Shown here piece by piece: positions 1 through 5,497 of a stretch of DNA of 8,912 nucleotides. A program made the translations under genes and the position numbers. Position 1 is the first letter of the stretch. Every line of letters starts with the position of its first letter. The DNA lies in the NCBI GenBank assembly GCA_031278495.1, contig JAITKG010000137.1, positions 1 to 8,912 of the forward strand, written 5' to 3'. The notes under the pieces were generated by a model. That model saw only the letters and a list, made by a program, of their open reading frames with translations. It was not told the origin of the DNA and searched no databases. The DNA is from Prevotellaceae bacterium (GTDB taxonomy: Bacteria; Bacteroidota; Bacteroidia; Bacteroidales; UBA932).

Positions 1-420
1 GTGCAATTCCGCCTGCCGCAGGACTCATATAGCGCATTGGACGAAATGGTGCGGCACGTCGAAGGCATTGTGCAATCGTTGGAATTGCCCTACCGTATTA
101 TCAAACTGTGCGGCGGCGACATGAGCTTCACTTCCGCACTCACATTCGACTTCGAAGTATTCTCTGCCGCACAGGAACGGTGGCTCGAAGTAAGCTCGGT
201 ATCCAACTTTGAATCGTTCCAGTCCAACCGGTTGAAATTGCGTTACCGTGACGAAACGAAGAAAACGCAATTGGCGCATACCTTGAACGGCAGTTCGCTG
301 GCGTTGCCGCGCATCGTTGCCGCACTGTTGGAAAACAACCAATGTCCCGACGGTATCCGCATTCCCAAAGCGTTACAGCCTTATACCGGCTTTGAGTGGA
401 TAGGAAATAACACGAATTAA
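1..420 (+). CDS. serS: Seryl-tRNA synthetase, C-terminal 139 residues (5' truncated by window edge)
   Basis: Seryl-tRNA synthetase charges tRNA-Ser with serine in the cytoplasm using ATP. Only the C-terminal part of the class II catalytic domain is present. The visible conserved stretches are LPYRIIKLCGGDMSF, then WLEVSSVSNFESFQSNRLKLRYR (read as two adjacent parts, about residues 61-83), HTLNGSSLALPRIVAALLEN (class II motif 3 with its arginine), and the family-typical ending IPKALQPYTGFEWI. The reading frame is open from base 1, and the family is about 420 residues long, so the GTG at position 1 is almost certainly an internal valine codon and not the start. The stop is TAA, 8 nt before the ruvC start, which suggests that the two genes share a transcript. 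Identification is by recognised family sequence and is secure. Confidence 0.96.
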   Translation: MQFRLPQDSYSALDEMVRHVEGIVQSLELPYRIIKLCGGDMSFTSALTFDFEVFSAAQERWLEVSSVSNFESFQSNRLKLRYRDETKKTQLAHTLNGSSLALPRIVAALLENNQCPDGIRIPKALQPYTGFEWIGNNTN

Positions 421-428
421 AGTGAATT

Positions 429-1016
429 TTGACAAATAACACCAAAATAAAAAAAACTGCCGCCCCTGTGGAGCGCGTGATCATGGGCATTGATCCGGGA
501 ACGACGGTCATGGGATACGGCATTGTCAGCGCATCGGGAAATGTAGTGAAATTAGTGGTGTTGGGAACATTGGTATTATATAAATACGACGACCATTATA
601 CCAAACTGCAACGTATTTTCGAGCGCGTTACACAGTTGATCGACGAGTACAAGCCCGGCGAACTGGCGATTGAAGCGCCTTTCTACGGGAAGAATGTGCA
701 GTCGATGTTGAAACTGGGACGCGCACAAGGTACGGCAATTGCAGCGGCATTGGCGCGGCAGGTGCCTATTACCGAATATGCACCGCGAAAAATAAAACTG
801 GCAATCACCGGACAGGGCGCGGCGTCGAAAGAACAGGTTGCAAAAATTTTGCAGAACCTGTTAAAGATAAAAGAACTTCCGAAAGACTTGGACGCCACCG
901 ACGGCTTGGCAGCCGCCATGTGCCACTTTTTTCAGGGCAATCGTCCGGTAGCCGGAAAATCTTACAAAAGCTGGAAAGACTTTGTCGGCAAAAATCCGGA
1001 GAGAGTGAAAAAATAA
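429..1016 (+). CDS. ruvC: Crossover junction endodeoxyribonuclease RuvC
   Basis: RuvC resolves Holliday junctions at the end of recombination, acting as a dimer with the RuvAB branch-migration motor. The protein is 195 aa, slightly longer than the usual 165-190, with a basic tail. All four acidic active-site residues are visible: D22 in MGIDPGTTVMGYG, E82 in LAIEAPFYGKN, and D155 and D158 in DLDATDGLAAA. The segment LKLGRAQGTAIAAA is also typical of the family. I chose the TTG at 429 because an in-frame TGA lies at 423-425. Internal alternatives are GTG 468, GTG 477 and ATG 483, but ATG 483 would leave only a Met and Gly before the first catalytic strand. The 8-nt gap after serS suggests co-transcription. 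ruvA and ruvB are not in this window, which is common in this phylum. The family call is certain; the exact start is less so. Confidence 0.95.
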   Translation: MTNNTKIKKTAAPVERVIMGIDPGTTVMGYGIVSASGNVVKLVVLGTLVLYKYDDHYTKLQRIFERVTQLIDEYKPGELAIEAPFYGKNVQSMLKLGRAQGTAIAAALARQVPITEYAPRKIKLAITGQGAASKEQVAKILQNLLKIKELPKDLDATDGLAAAMCHFFQGNRPVAGKSYKSWKDFVGKNPERVKK

Positions 1017-1235
1017 AAATTTTTCGTGGTTTTATAAATTCAGCGCTACCGCAATTGTTCATATTTCGTAACGTTTATATGGTATGTGGGGACGGCAGCG
1101 CCGGCGCATCTTCATCTTGTATTTTTACAGACGCTCGTCCTGCCCCTTTCAAAATAAAATTTCGTTGGAATTTCATTTATGCAAATGCAATAATCAGGAA
1201 AAAGTAGTAAATTTGTAGCCGAAAAACTTGGTAGC
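1017..1235. other. Intergenic region between ruvC and tamL
   Basis: No convincing gene is visible in these 219 nt. The first part after ruvC is AT-rich, with an A-run facing a T-run around 1005-1025 but no GC-rich stem, so it is not a standard terminator. A GC-rich island in the middle holds a perfect 10-bp palindrome, GCGCCGGCGC, at 1098-1107. The last 30 nt carry the candidate tamL promoter. The string GGGGACGGCAGC at 1088-1099 weakly resembles the repeat seen after other stop codons in this window. Confidence 0.5.
1208..1215 (+). promoter_or_regulatory. Candidate Bacteroidota -7 element for tamL
   Basis: TAAATTTG matches the Bacteroidota primary-sigma consensus TAnnTTTG at every defined position. 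It lies 20 nt before the GTG start of tamL, giving a leader of roughly 15 nt. I see no clear TTTG or TTG at the usual -33 spacing, so this rests on the -7 element alone. Confidence 0.5.
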
Positions 1236-3545
1236 GTGTTGAGATTTTTTATATACATAGCCGGTAGCGGTATTTTTTTATCTTTTTTATTTTCGTCATG
1301 CAGTTCTACCCGCTATTTAGCGGAAGGCGATTATTTACTGGCGAAAAATGAAATTCATATCACCGGCAATACGTCCATAACGAAAAAAAAAATTCTTCCA
1401 TATATCCGGCAACAAGCCAACAGGCCTTCGTTGCTTAATATCAAACTTTATTTGGGTATCTACAATGCCAGCCCGAAATGCGACAGTTGCTGGCTGGGCG
1501 AGGCAATGAAAAAAATCGGTGAAGCGCCTGTGGTACTTGATTCTTCGTTGGTGAGCAGCAGCGTGAATAATATCGGGCAATACCTCCGTTCACTGGGTTA
1601 CTACGGGGCTACGGTGAAAGATACGGTGGTTTATCACCGGCACAAGGCGAAAGTGACGTATTCCGTTGCGCCCGGCGAACAGGTTTTACTGAACAATATC
1701 CGCTACCAGATACAAGACAGCATCCTCCGCCCGTTTATACTGGGCGATACGGCGCACAGCCTGCTCGCAAAAGGGCTGCCGCTGTCATTGCAACTGTTGG
1801 AACAGGAACGCGAGCGTATCGAAACTTTCATGCATACCAAAGGGTTTTCATCGTTCAACCGCACGTTAATTTCCTACGACGCCGATACGTTGGCAGGCAA
1901 TAACCGCGCAGATATAACCGTTCTTTTAAACCTGAACGAACCGCCGGAAATCATTGATTCCATAGGATACCGAAAACGGTTCCGTATACGCACCGTAAAA
2001 ATTTACACGCAATACGACGCTGTGGAAGCGTCCACCGATACCAGTTACATGCGGGGCTATACGGAGGCGCTCGCCAAACAATCCGGCGCGGGTAATATTT
2101 ATGTATTGTACCGCGGGCAACAACCGGTGCGTACCAACGTATTGTTGGACGCCAACACCATTGAGCCGGGCGATTATTACAACGGCGACAAAAATGCGCA
2201 AACCTATGCGAATTTTTCCAACCTGCGTTTGTTCCGGATTATTGCCATCAACTTCCAAAAAGCGCCCGCCGCCGGCGATACAGTGATAGATTGTACCATT
2301 CAGCTTACGCCCGGCGCTGCGCAAGGTTTTAAAATAAATATGGAAGCCTCCATGAGCAGCTTGGGGTTACTCGGTCTGTCGCCGGCGTTGAGTTATCATC
2401 ATCGCAATATTTTCAAGGGAGCGGAATGGTTAAACCTTAGCCTGTCCGAGAACTTCCAATTCGACCCGTTCCACATTGACGACAACAGAAAACGTTCTAA
2501 CGAATTGGGCGTATCGGGAACTATTGGCGCGCCCAAATTTTTCTTTCCCTTTATCCACCGGTATTTTAATACGTATTCGCCGCAAACGGAATTTACGACT
2601 TCTTATAATTACCAATTACGACCGGAATATACGCGCAATTCGCTGGCATTCCTGCTGGGTTACAACTGGCGAACAAAACCGCAATTTTCGTATGCGGTAA
2701 ATTTGCTCAACCTGAATATTGTCAAGCTATTTAACATGAGCGAGGAATTTTACCGTTCCACATTAAGCGACCCCTATTTGCGCAACCGGTACGAAGACCA
2801 CTTTGTATTGGGCGCCAATGCTTCTTTTTTGTACAGCACCCGCCAAGCGTCGAACAAGTCCAATTCTGTGCAATTACGTTGGACTATCGGTTCGGCAGGC
2901 AATTTATTAAGCCTGTTTAATAAATTATTACCTTACAGTTCCGAAAACAGGAATTATTTGATAGGAGGAACGCCTTACTCGCAGTACCTGAAAACCGATG
3001 TGAACTTTTCTCATTATTTGGTGCTAAATGACAAACACACCTTTGCCTACCGCATATTTGCAGGCGCCGGGCGCGCCTATGGCAATTCTATTTCGTTGCC
3101 TTATGAAGAAGTGTATTATTCCGGCGGCGCGTACAGCCTGCGGGGATGGCAATCGCGCACCGTAGGACCGGGCGCCGCAGCAATGGACACTACATTTTCC
3201 ATTCCCAACCAGGTGGGCGATTTCAAGCTGGAAGCCAATATTGAATACCGTTTCAAAATCGGCGGGATATTCGACGGCGCATTGTTCTTGGACGCCGGCA
3301 ACGTATGGTCGTTGAATTATGCGGAAGCGAATGAACTGGCGGTACTCAATGCCGCTACATTTTTAAAGCAAATAGCCGTGAACACCGGTTTCGGGCTTCG
3401 CCTGAACTTTGATTTCCTTATTATCCGGTTTGACGTTGGCGCTAAACTTTATGAACCGCGCCTTTACAGCGGTTGGGTGAATGCACCTAATATTTTATCG
3501 CTACAAAACCTGTCGCTGCATTTCGGCGTCGGATACCCGTTCTGA
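1236..3545 (+). CDS. tamL: TamA-like outer-membrane lipoprotein TamL (Omp85/BamA superfamily)
   Basis: Omp85-family proteins fold or insert other proteins into the outer membrane. TamL is the Bacteroidota TamA relative that carries a lipid anchor. The 769-aa protein starts with a hydrophobic signal segment ending in a lipobox, LFSSC, with C22 as the lipidated cysteine, followed by SSTRYLAEGDYLL, a stretch typical of this group. Residues about 35-360 look like POTRA-type domains, for example the NEIHITGN and DSIGYRKRFRIRTVKIY stretches. From about 363 to the end the sequence alternates as in a beta-barrel. LRGW at 635-638 is the conserved L6-loop motif, and the chain ends in an aromatic residue (GVGYPF), as expected for a barrel signal. 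GTG 1236 and TTG 1239 are both possible starts; no ATG is available nearby. TamL genes are often followed by tamB, but no tamB follows here. The family is secure; the tamL assignment over a generic BamA/TamA label is likely. Confidence 0.9.
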   Translation: MLRFFIYIAGSGIFLSFLFSSCSSTRYLAEGDYLLAKNEIHITGNTSITKKKILPYIRQQANRPSLLNIKLYLGIYNASPKCDSCWLGEAMKKIGEAPVVLDSSLVSSSVNNIGQYLRSLGYYGATVKDTVVYHRHKAKVTYSVAPGEQVLLNNIRYQIQDSILRPFILGDTAHSLLAKGLPLSLQLLEQERERIETFMHTKGFSSFNRTLISYDADTLAGNNRADITVLLNLNEPPEIIDSIGYRKRFRIRTVKIYTQYDAVEASTDTSYMRGYTEALAKQSGAGNIYVLYRGQQPVRTNVLLDANTIEPGDYYNGDKNAQTYANFSNLRLFRIIAINFQKAPAAGDTVIDCTIQLTPGAAQGFKINMEASMSSLGLLGLSPALSYHHRNIFKGAEWLNLSLSENFQFDPFHIDDNRKRSNELGVSGTIGAPKFFFPFIHRYFNTYSPQTEFTTSYNYQLRPEYTRNSLAFLLGYNWRTKPQFSYAVNLLNLNIVKLFNMSEEFYRSTLSDPYLRNRYEDHFVLGANASFLYSTRQASNKSNSVQLRWTIGSAGNLLSLFNKLLPYSSENRNYLIGGTPYSQYLKTDVNFSHYLVLNDKHTFAYRIFAGAGRAYGNSISLPYEEVYYSGGAYSLRGWQSRTVGPGAAAMDTTFSIPNQVGDFKLEANIEYRFKIGGIFDGALFLDAGNVWSLNYAEANELAVLNAATFLKQIAVNTGFGLRLNFDFLIIRFDVGAKLYEPRLYSGWVNAPNILSLQNLSLHFGVGYPF

Positions 3546-3567
3546 CGGCACACGGGGAACGGGAGCT
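3543..3567 (+). repeat. Stop-codon-proximal repeat, copy A (after tamL)
   Basis: Beginning with the TGA stop codon of tamL, this 25-nt stretch matches the sequence starting at the TGA stop of the DUF1573 gene (4286-4309) at about 21 positions, with one 1-nt gap. The shared core here is ACGGGGAACGGGAGC at 3552-3566. The match was found by eye; its copy number in the genome is unknown. Confidence 0.45.
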
Positions 3568-3603
3568 GTCGCCAATGCGCTTGCCGCGACTTACAACTTA
3601 CGA

Positions 3604-3693
3604 CTAAAACAAGTTGTTCATGTAGCGCATTACTTCCTCGTAGCTTTTTTGCTTCGGTTCCTGTTGTTCTTCGATAGATATACTTTGTGGCTT
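3604..3693 (-). pseudogene. Possible gene remnant or unannotated short ORF (29 codons, no normal start)
   Basis: On the minus strand a frame reads KPQSISIEEQQEPKQKSY and then EEVMRYMNNLF before a TAG stop (3604-3606). The composition looks like a genuine protein C-terminus. An in-frame TAA (3694-3696) lies immediately upstream and there is no ATG, GTG or TTG before the internal ATG at 3628-3630. A -7-like element sits 16 nt upstream of the frame. It could be the tail of a decayed gene, a short peptide with a rare ATA or ATC start, or chance. I do not recognise a family. Confidence 0.25.
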
Positions 3694-3708
3694 TTAGGGC
3701 AATAATAA

Positions 3709-3716
3709 CAAAGGTA
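3709..3716 (-). promoter_or_regulatory. Candidate -7 element firing leftward
   Basis: On the minus strand the sequence is TACCTTTG, a full match to TAnnTTTG. It would transcribe toward the short ORF at 3604-3693 and then antisense into tamL. No clear -33 TTG is seen at normal spacing. Confidence 0.35.
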
Positions 3717-3747
3717 TGAAGGATTTTCGGGAATGTAAAAAAACATT

Positions 3748-3805
3748 TTTGACATAAACGCTACAATTTTTTGATATTGCCGGGAAAATTTGACATAAAC
3801 GCTAC
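3748..3805 (+). repeat. Two perfect 17-bp direct repeats, 41-bp period
   Basis: TTTGACATAAACGCTAC occurs at 3748-3764 and again, without mismatch, at 3789-3805, separated by 24 nt. The 41-bp period is close to four helical turns, so both copies face about the same side of the DNA. They lie between a leftward -7 element and the rightward DUF1573 promoter. This arrangement fits a two-site operator. It also recalls the multiple terminal repeats found at the ends of IS21-family elements, but no transposase is present. Confidence 0.7.
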
Positions 3806-3825
3806 GAAGATTTGTTGTGGAACAC

Positions 3826-3856
3826 TTGCAATATTAAAATTATTGTTGGAACTTTG
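3826..3856 (+). promoter_or_regulatory. Candidate promoter of the DUF1573 gene
   Basis: A TTG at 3826-3828 and GAACTTTG at 3849-3856 (one mismatch to TAnnTTTG) are separated by 20 nt, which fits the Bacteroidota -33/-7 arrangement. The predicted start of transcription is about 20-25 nt before the ATG at 3887. The nonamer CAATATTAA flanks the -7 box as two direct copies, 3829-3837 and 3861-3869. Confidence 0.5.
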
Positions 3857-3886
3857 CAGCCAATATTAACAAAAAAACATATTATT

Positions 3887-4288
3887 ATGAAAAGGACACT
3901 GATATTAGCCATCGTAAGTATGGCAGGTTTCGCCACCACGTTTGCCCAGACGGCAGACACTACCGTTAAATTTACCGAAACAACGCACGACTTCGGGGAA
4001 TTGCTGCAAAGCAACGGTCCGCAAACGTATGCGTTTGAATTTACCAACACCGGCAGCGAACCTGTGTTGATTCAAAATGTACAGCCGTCATGCGGTTGCA
4101 CTACTCCGGGCTGGACAAAAGAGCCGGTAGAACCCGGGCAAACAGGCGTCGTGCAGGCTACCTACAATGCCGCAGCGGTTGGTCCATTCAACAAATCGCT
4201 TACGGTTACCACAAACAGCACGCCCAGTACCATTATTTTATACATTAAAGGGAAAGTCATTGCCGGTGAATCTGCGTCGGTAGAATGA
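3887..4288 (+). CDS. Secreted DUF1573 domain protein
   Basis: This 133-aa protein has a signal peptide, MKRTLILAIVSMAGFATTFA, with likely cleavage after A20. The mature part is a single DUF1573 domain, an Ig-like beta-sandwich fold found widely in Bacteroidota, usually exported, with no established biochemical function. Family hallmarks are HDFGEL (34-39), FEFTNTGSEPVLI (50-62), PSCGCTTPGWTKEP with C69 and C71, the proline-glycine segment PVEPGQTG, and the final strands LTVTTNSTPSTIILYIKGKV. I chose the ATG at 3887 because it starts the signal peptide directly and lies just after a promoter-like element; the frame is open further upstream to 3812, but that extension has no family resemblance. 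It appears monocistronic, ending 39 nt before a strong terminator. The family call is secure and the role is unknown. Confidence 0.9.
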   Translation: MKRTLILAIVSMAGFATTFAQTADTTVKFTETTHDFGELLQSNGPQTYAFEFTNTGSEPVLIQNVQPSCGCTTPGWTKEPVEPGQTGVVQATYNAAAVGPFNKSLTVTTNSTPSTIILYIKGKVIAGESASVE

Positions 4289-4309
4289 CGGCGTACGGTG
4301 AACGGAGCT
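4286..4309 (+). repeat. Stop-codon-proximal repeat, copy B (after DUF1573)
   Basis: This copy starts at the TGA stop of the DUF1573 gene. Its core ACGGTGAACGGAGC (4295-4308) is identical to the reverse complement of 4548-4561, at the end of sufE, and similar to copy A after tamL. Part of it, GTGAACG (4298-4304), can also pair with CGTTCAC (4317-4323) to make a 7-bp hairpin with a 12-nt loop. Confidence 0.5.
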
Positions 4310-4326
4310 CGAGGCACGTTCACTCT

Positions 4327-4368
4327 TAGAAAAGACCTGCTGCATGGAAATGTAGCGGGTCTTTTCTA
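4327..4368 (+). terminator. Strong intrinsic terminator with GGAA tetraloop
   Basis: The arm AGAAAAGACCTGCTGCAT (4328-4345) pairs fully with ATGTAGCGGGTCTTTTCT (4350-4367); two of the 18 pairs are G-U wobbles. A further T-A pair (4327/4368) closes the base. The loop is GGAA (4346-4349), of the GNRA class. The A-rich 5' arm and T-rich 3' arm give a U-tract on the plus-strand RNA, ending the DUF1573 transcript. The same symmetry could stop the convergent sufE transcript, although the U-tract is weaker in that direction. Confidence 0.88.
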
Positions 4369-4554
4369 TATGTATAAATTATGAGTTGTTGATACCTGCC
4401 ATTATTCATAATTTATAATTTATTATTCGTTGGCTCGCAGCAGCAGATGCCTCTGCTCCGCACGCTCGTTCTTCGCACGCGCTCCGGTTGGGACGACGTG
4501 CAGCGGGCGCAGCCCTTGTTTGTCGTGTAGCGTGTGCCGCGTAAAGCGCTCCGT
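4369..4554. other. Convergent intergenic segment: AT-rich inverted repeat, then GC-rich stretch
   Basis: The first half is AT-rich and contains a 12-bp inverted repeat and low-complexity ATAATTTAT runs. The second half, about 4430-4545, is GC-rich and holds a 6-bp hairpin, AGCAGA (4442-4447) and TCTGCT (4452-4457), with loop TGCC. Frames that cross it on the minus strand run into sufE out of phase and are not genes. No coding sequence or known RNA was recognised. Confidence 0.5.
4373..4417. repeat. AT-rich 12-bp inverted repeat
   Basis: TATAAATTATGA (4373-4384) is the reverse complement of TCATAATTTATA (4406-4417), with a 21-nt spacer. Similar AT-rich ATAAATTATGA strings are common between genes in Bacteroidota, so this is probably a local example of such intergenic repeats and not a gene-specific site. 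Confidence 0.6.
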
Positions 4555-4571
4555 TCACCGTGCTTTGCGCG
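4538..4571 (-). repeat. Hairpin at the end of sufE presenting repeat copy C in its loop
   Basis: CGCGTAAAGC (4538-4547) and GCTTTGCGCG (4562-4571) pair over 10 positions with one mismatch. The loop, 4548-4561, is exactly the 14-nt repeat ACGGTGAACGGAGC on the minus strand, and it contains the sufE stop codon (4555-4557). There is no T-run after it, so it does not look like a normal terminator. Confidence 0.5.
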
Positions 4572-4992
4572 AAGCGATCTGTGCGCCAAAAATCAGGGCG
4601 TATGTTTTCATTTGTTTGGTCATAGCCAACAGTCCGTTGGCGCGGGTGGGGGACAGGTTTTCTTTTAATCCGATGGTTTCGATAAACGACAGGTCGGCGT
4701 CTAAGATGTCTTGGGGCGTCTGTCCCGAAAGCACGCGCACCAGTAGCGACACAATGCCTTTGGTAATAATGGCGTCGCTGTCGGCGGCGTAGTATACCCG
4801 CCCGTTTTCGAACCGCGCATCCAGCCACACCCGCGACTGACAACCGCTAATCAGGTTTTGTTCCACTTTGTTTTTTTCGTCGAATGGCGGCAATAATTTT
4901 CCCAGTTCAATCAGGTGTTCGTACTTGTCCATCCAGTCGTGGAACGATGCAAATTCTTCGATTACCTGCTGCTCTATTTCTTCAATACGCAT
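4555..4992 (-). CDS. sufE: SufE family sulfur-acceptor protein
   Basis: SufE accepts persulfide sulfur from the cysteine desulfurase SufS and passes it to the SUF scaffold during Fe-S cluster assembly in the cytoplasm. The 145-aa protein matches family length. The transfer cysteine is C51 in QNLISGCQSRVWL. Other family stretches are FASFHDWMDKYEHLIELGK near the N-terminus, DSDAIITKGIVSLLVRVLSG, and IGLKENLSPTRANGLLAM near the C-terminus. I chose the ATG at 4992 (MRIEEIEQQVIEEF) because family members start there; an in-frame ATG at 5016 would add eight residues that look non-native. The gene starts 31 nt after the gldH stop, so it is probably the last gene of the ricT-gldH-sufE unit. No sufBCDS genes are in the window. 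The identification is secure. Confidence 0.93.
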   Translation of the reverse strand: MRIEEIEQQVIEEFASFHDWMDKYEHLIELGKLLPPFDEKNKVEQNLISGCQSRVWLDARFENGRVYYAADSDAIITKGIVSLLVRVLSGQTPQDILDADLSFIETIGLKENLSPTRANGLLAMTKQMKTYALIFGAQIASRKAR

Positions 4993-5023
4993 AATAATAA
5001 AATTAGTGTAGGGCATGCCGGGC

Positions 5024-5497
5024 TTACTCTTCCGACCGTTCTATGCGGACGCCTACAGTCCCGACGCCCGGCAATTTTTCGTGCCGCATCAGGTGGGCGA
5101 TGCGAAACCGGTAGTCGCCATATTGCCGGAACCGGACGCCGGTGCGGAATTCCAGCCGGCTGTCGATCCATCGCCCGCCGGTTTTCCCGTTCCATTTCCC
5201 GTTGTCCATGAGGCGGTATTCCACCGTGTCGCAGGCGGTAATGCCCGACGGTGCGGTAGTGGCTACCGAGAGGATGATGTTGTTGTACGGGTAATCGTCC
5301 GTATAGCGCAAGGTGAGCAAAACCGTGCAATACGAGAGGGTGTCTTCTACCGGCAATGTTACCGGAATGATACTGTCTTTGTGCCACGTTGCCTGTGGAA
5401 TATTTATTTGTTGTTCCACCATGCCGTTGTATTCGCACGAAATGCAAAAGAGCGCTATCACAGCGGTGAAGATACTACTTTTGAGTATTATTTTCAT
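5024..5497 (-). CDS. gldH: GldH-family lipoprotein
   Basis: GldH is a lipoprotein required for gliding in Flavobacterium johnsoniae, yet homologs occur in many non-gliding Bacteroidales, so its role here is open. The 157-aa protein begins MKIILKSSIFTAVIALF, followed by CISC with C21 as the likely lipidated cysteine. The lipobox has Cys at -3 where Leu is usual. The mature part shows the family pattern: INIPQATWHKDS, TLRYTDDYPYNNIIL, a central DTVEYRL, then GKWNGKTGGRWIDSR, and near the C-terminus GDYRFRIAHLMRHEKLPGV (about 125-143) followed by GTVGVRIE. The ATG at 5497 overlaps the end of ricT by 23 nt, pointing to coupled translation. The frame is open upstream to 5578, but that part is the ricT tail read in another phase. 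No other gld genes are present. The identification is good. Confidence 0.88.
   Translation of the reverse strand: MKIILKSSIFTAVIALFCISCEYNGMVEQQINIPQATWHKDSIIPVTLPVEDTLSYCTVLLTLRYTDDYPYNNIILSVATTAPSGITACDTVEYRLMDNGKWNGKTGGRWIDSRLEFRTGVRFRQYGDYRFRIAHLMRHEKLPGVGTVGVRIERSEE

Larger units (their letters stand above)
3546..3886. other. 341-nt intergenic region with remnant-like ORF and repeats
   Basis: No intact gene is supported. In order, the region holds the remainder of the copy A repeat; a 7-bp inverted repeat, ACAACTT (3593-3599) and AAGTTGT (3611-3617); a 29-codon minus-strand ORF without a usual start codon; a minus-strand -7-like element; two 17-bp direct repeats; and the candidate promoter of the DUF1573 gene. 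A plus-strand reading frame crosses the area but has no family resemblance. No terminator with a GC-rich stem and T-run was found after tamL. Confidence 0.6.

Noticed and set aside
920..1207. 95-aa plus-strand frame across the ruvC end and the following gap
   Set aside because: It begins inside ruvC in another phase and shows no conserved stretch, no promoter and no plausible start context.
1017..1235. tRNA or riboswitch in the ruvC-tamL gap
   Set aside because: No cloverleaf, CCA-type acceptor stem or recognisable aptamer core could be traced; only a short GC palindrome is present.
3748..3805. CRISPR array
   Set aside because: There are only two 17-bp copies with a single 24-nt spacer, shorter than real CRISPR repeats, and no cas genes nearby.
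3546..3810. Intact IS21-family insertion sequence
   Set aside because: The repeated ends are suggestive, but the space is too small and no istA or istB coding sequence or second end was found. It is kept only as a possible remnant.
4406..4843. 145-aa minus-strand frame overlapping the sufE end and the GC-rich gap
   Set aside because: Most of it is the sufE region read in another phase, with an Arg- and Ala-rich composition typical of a shadow frame.
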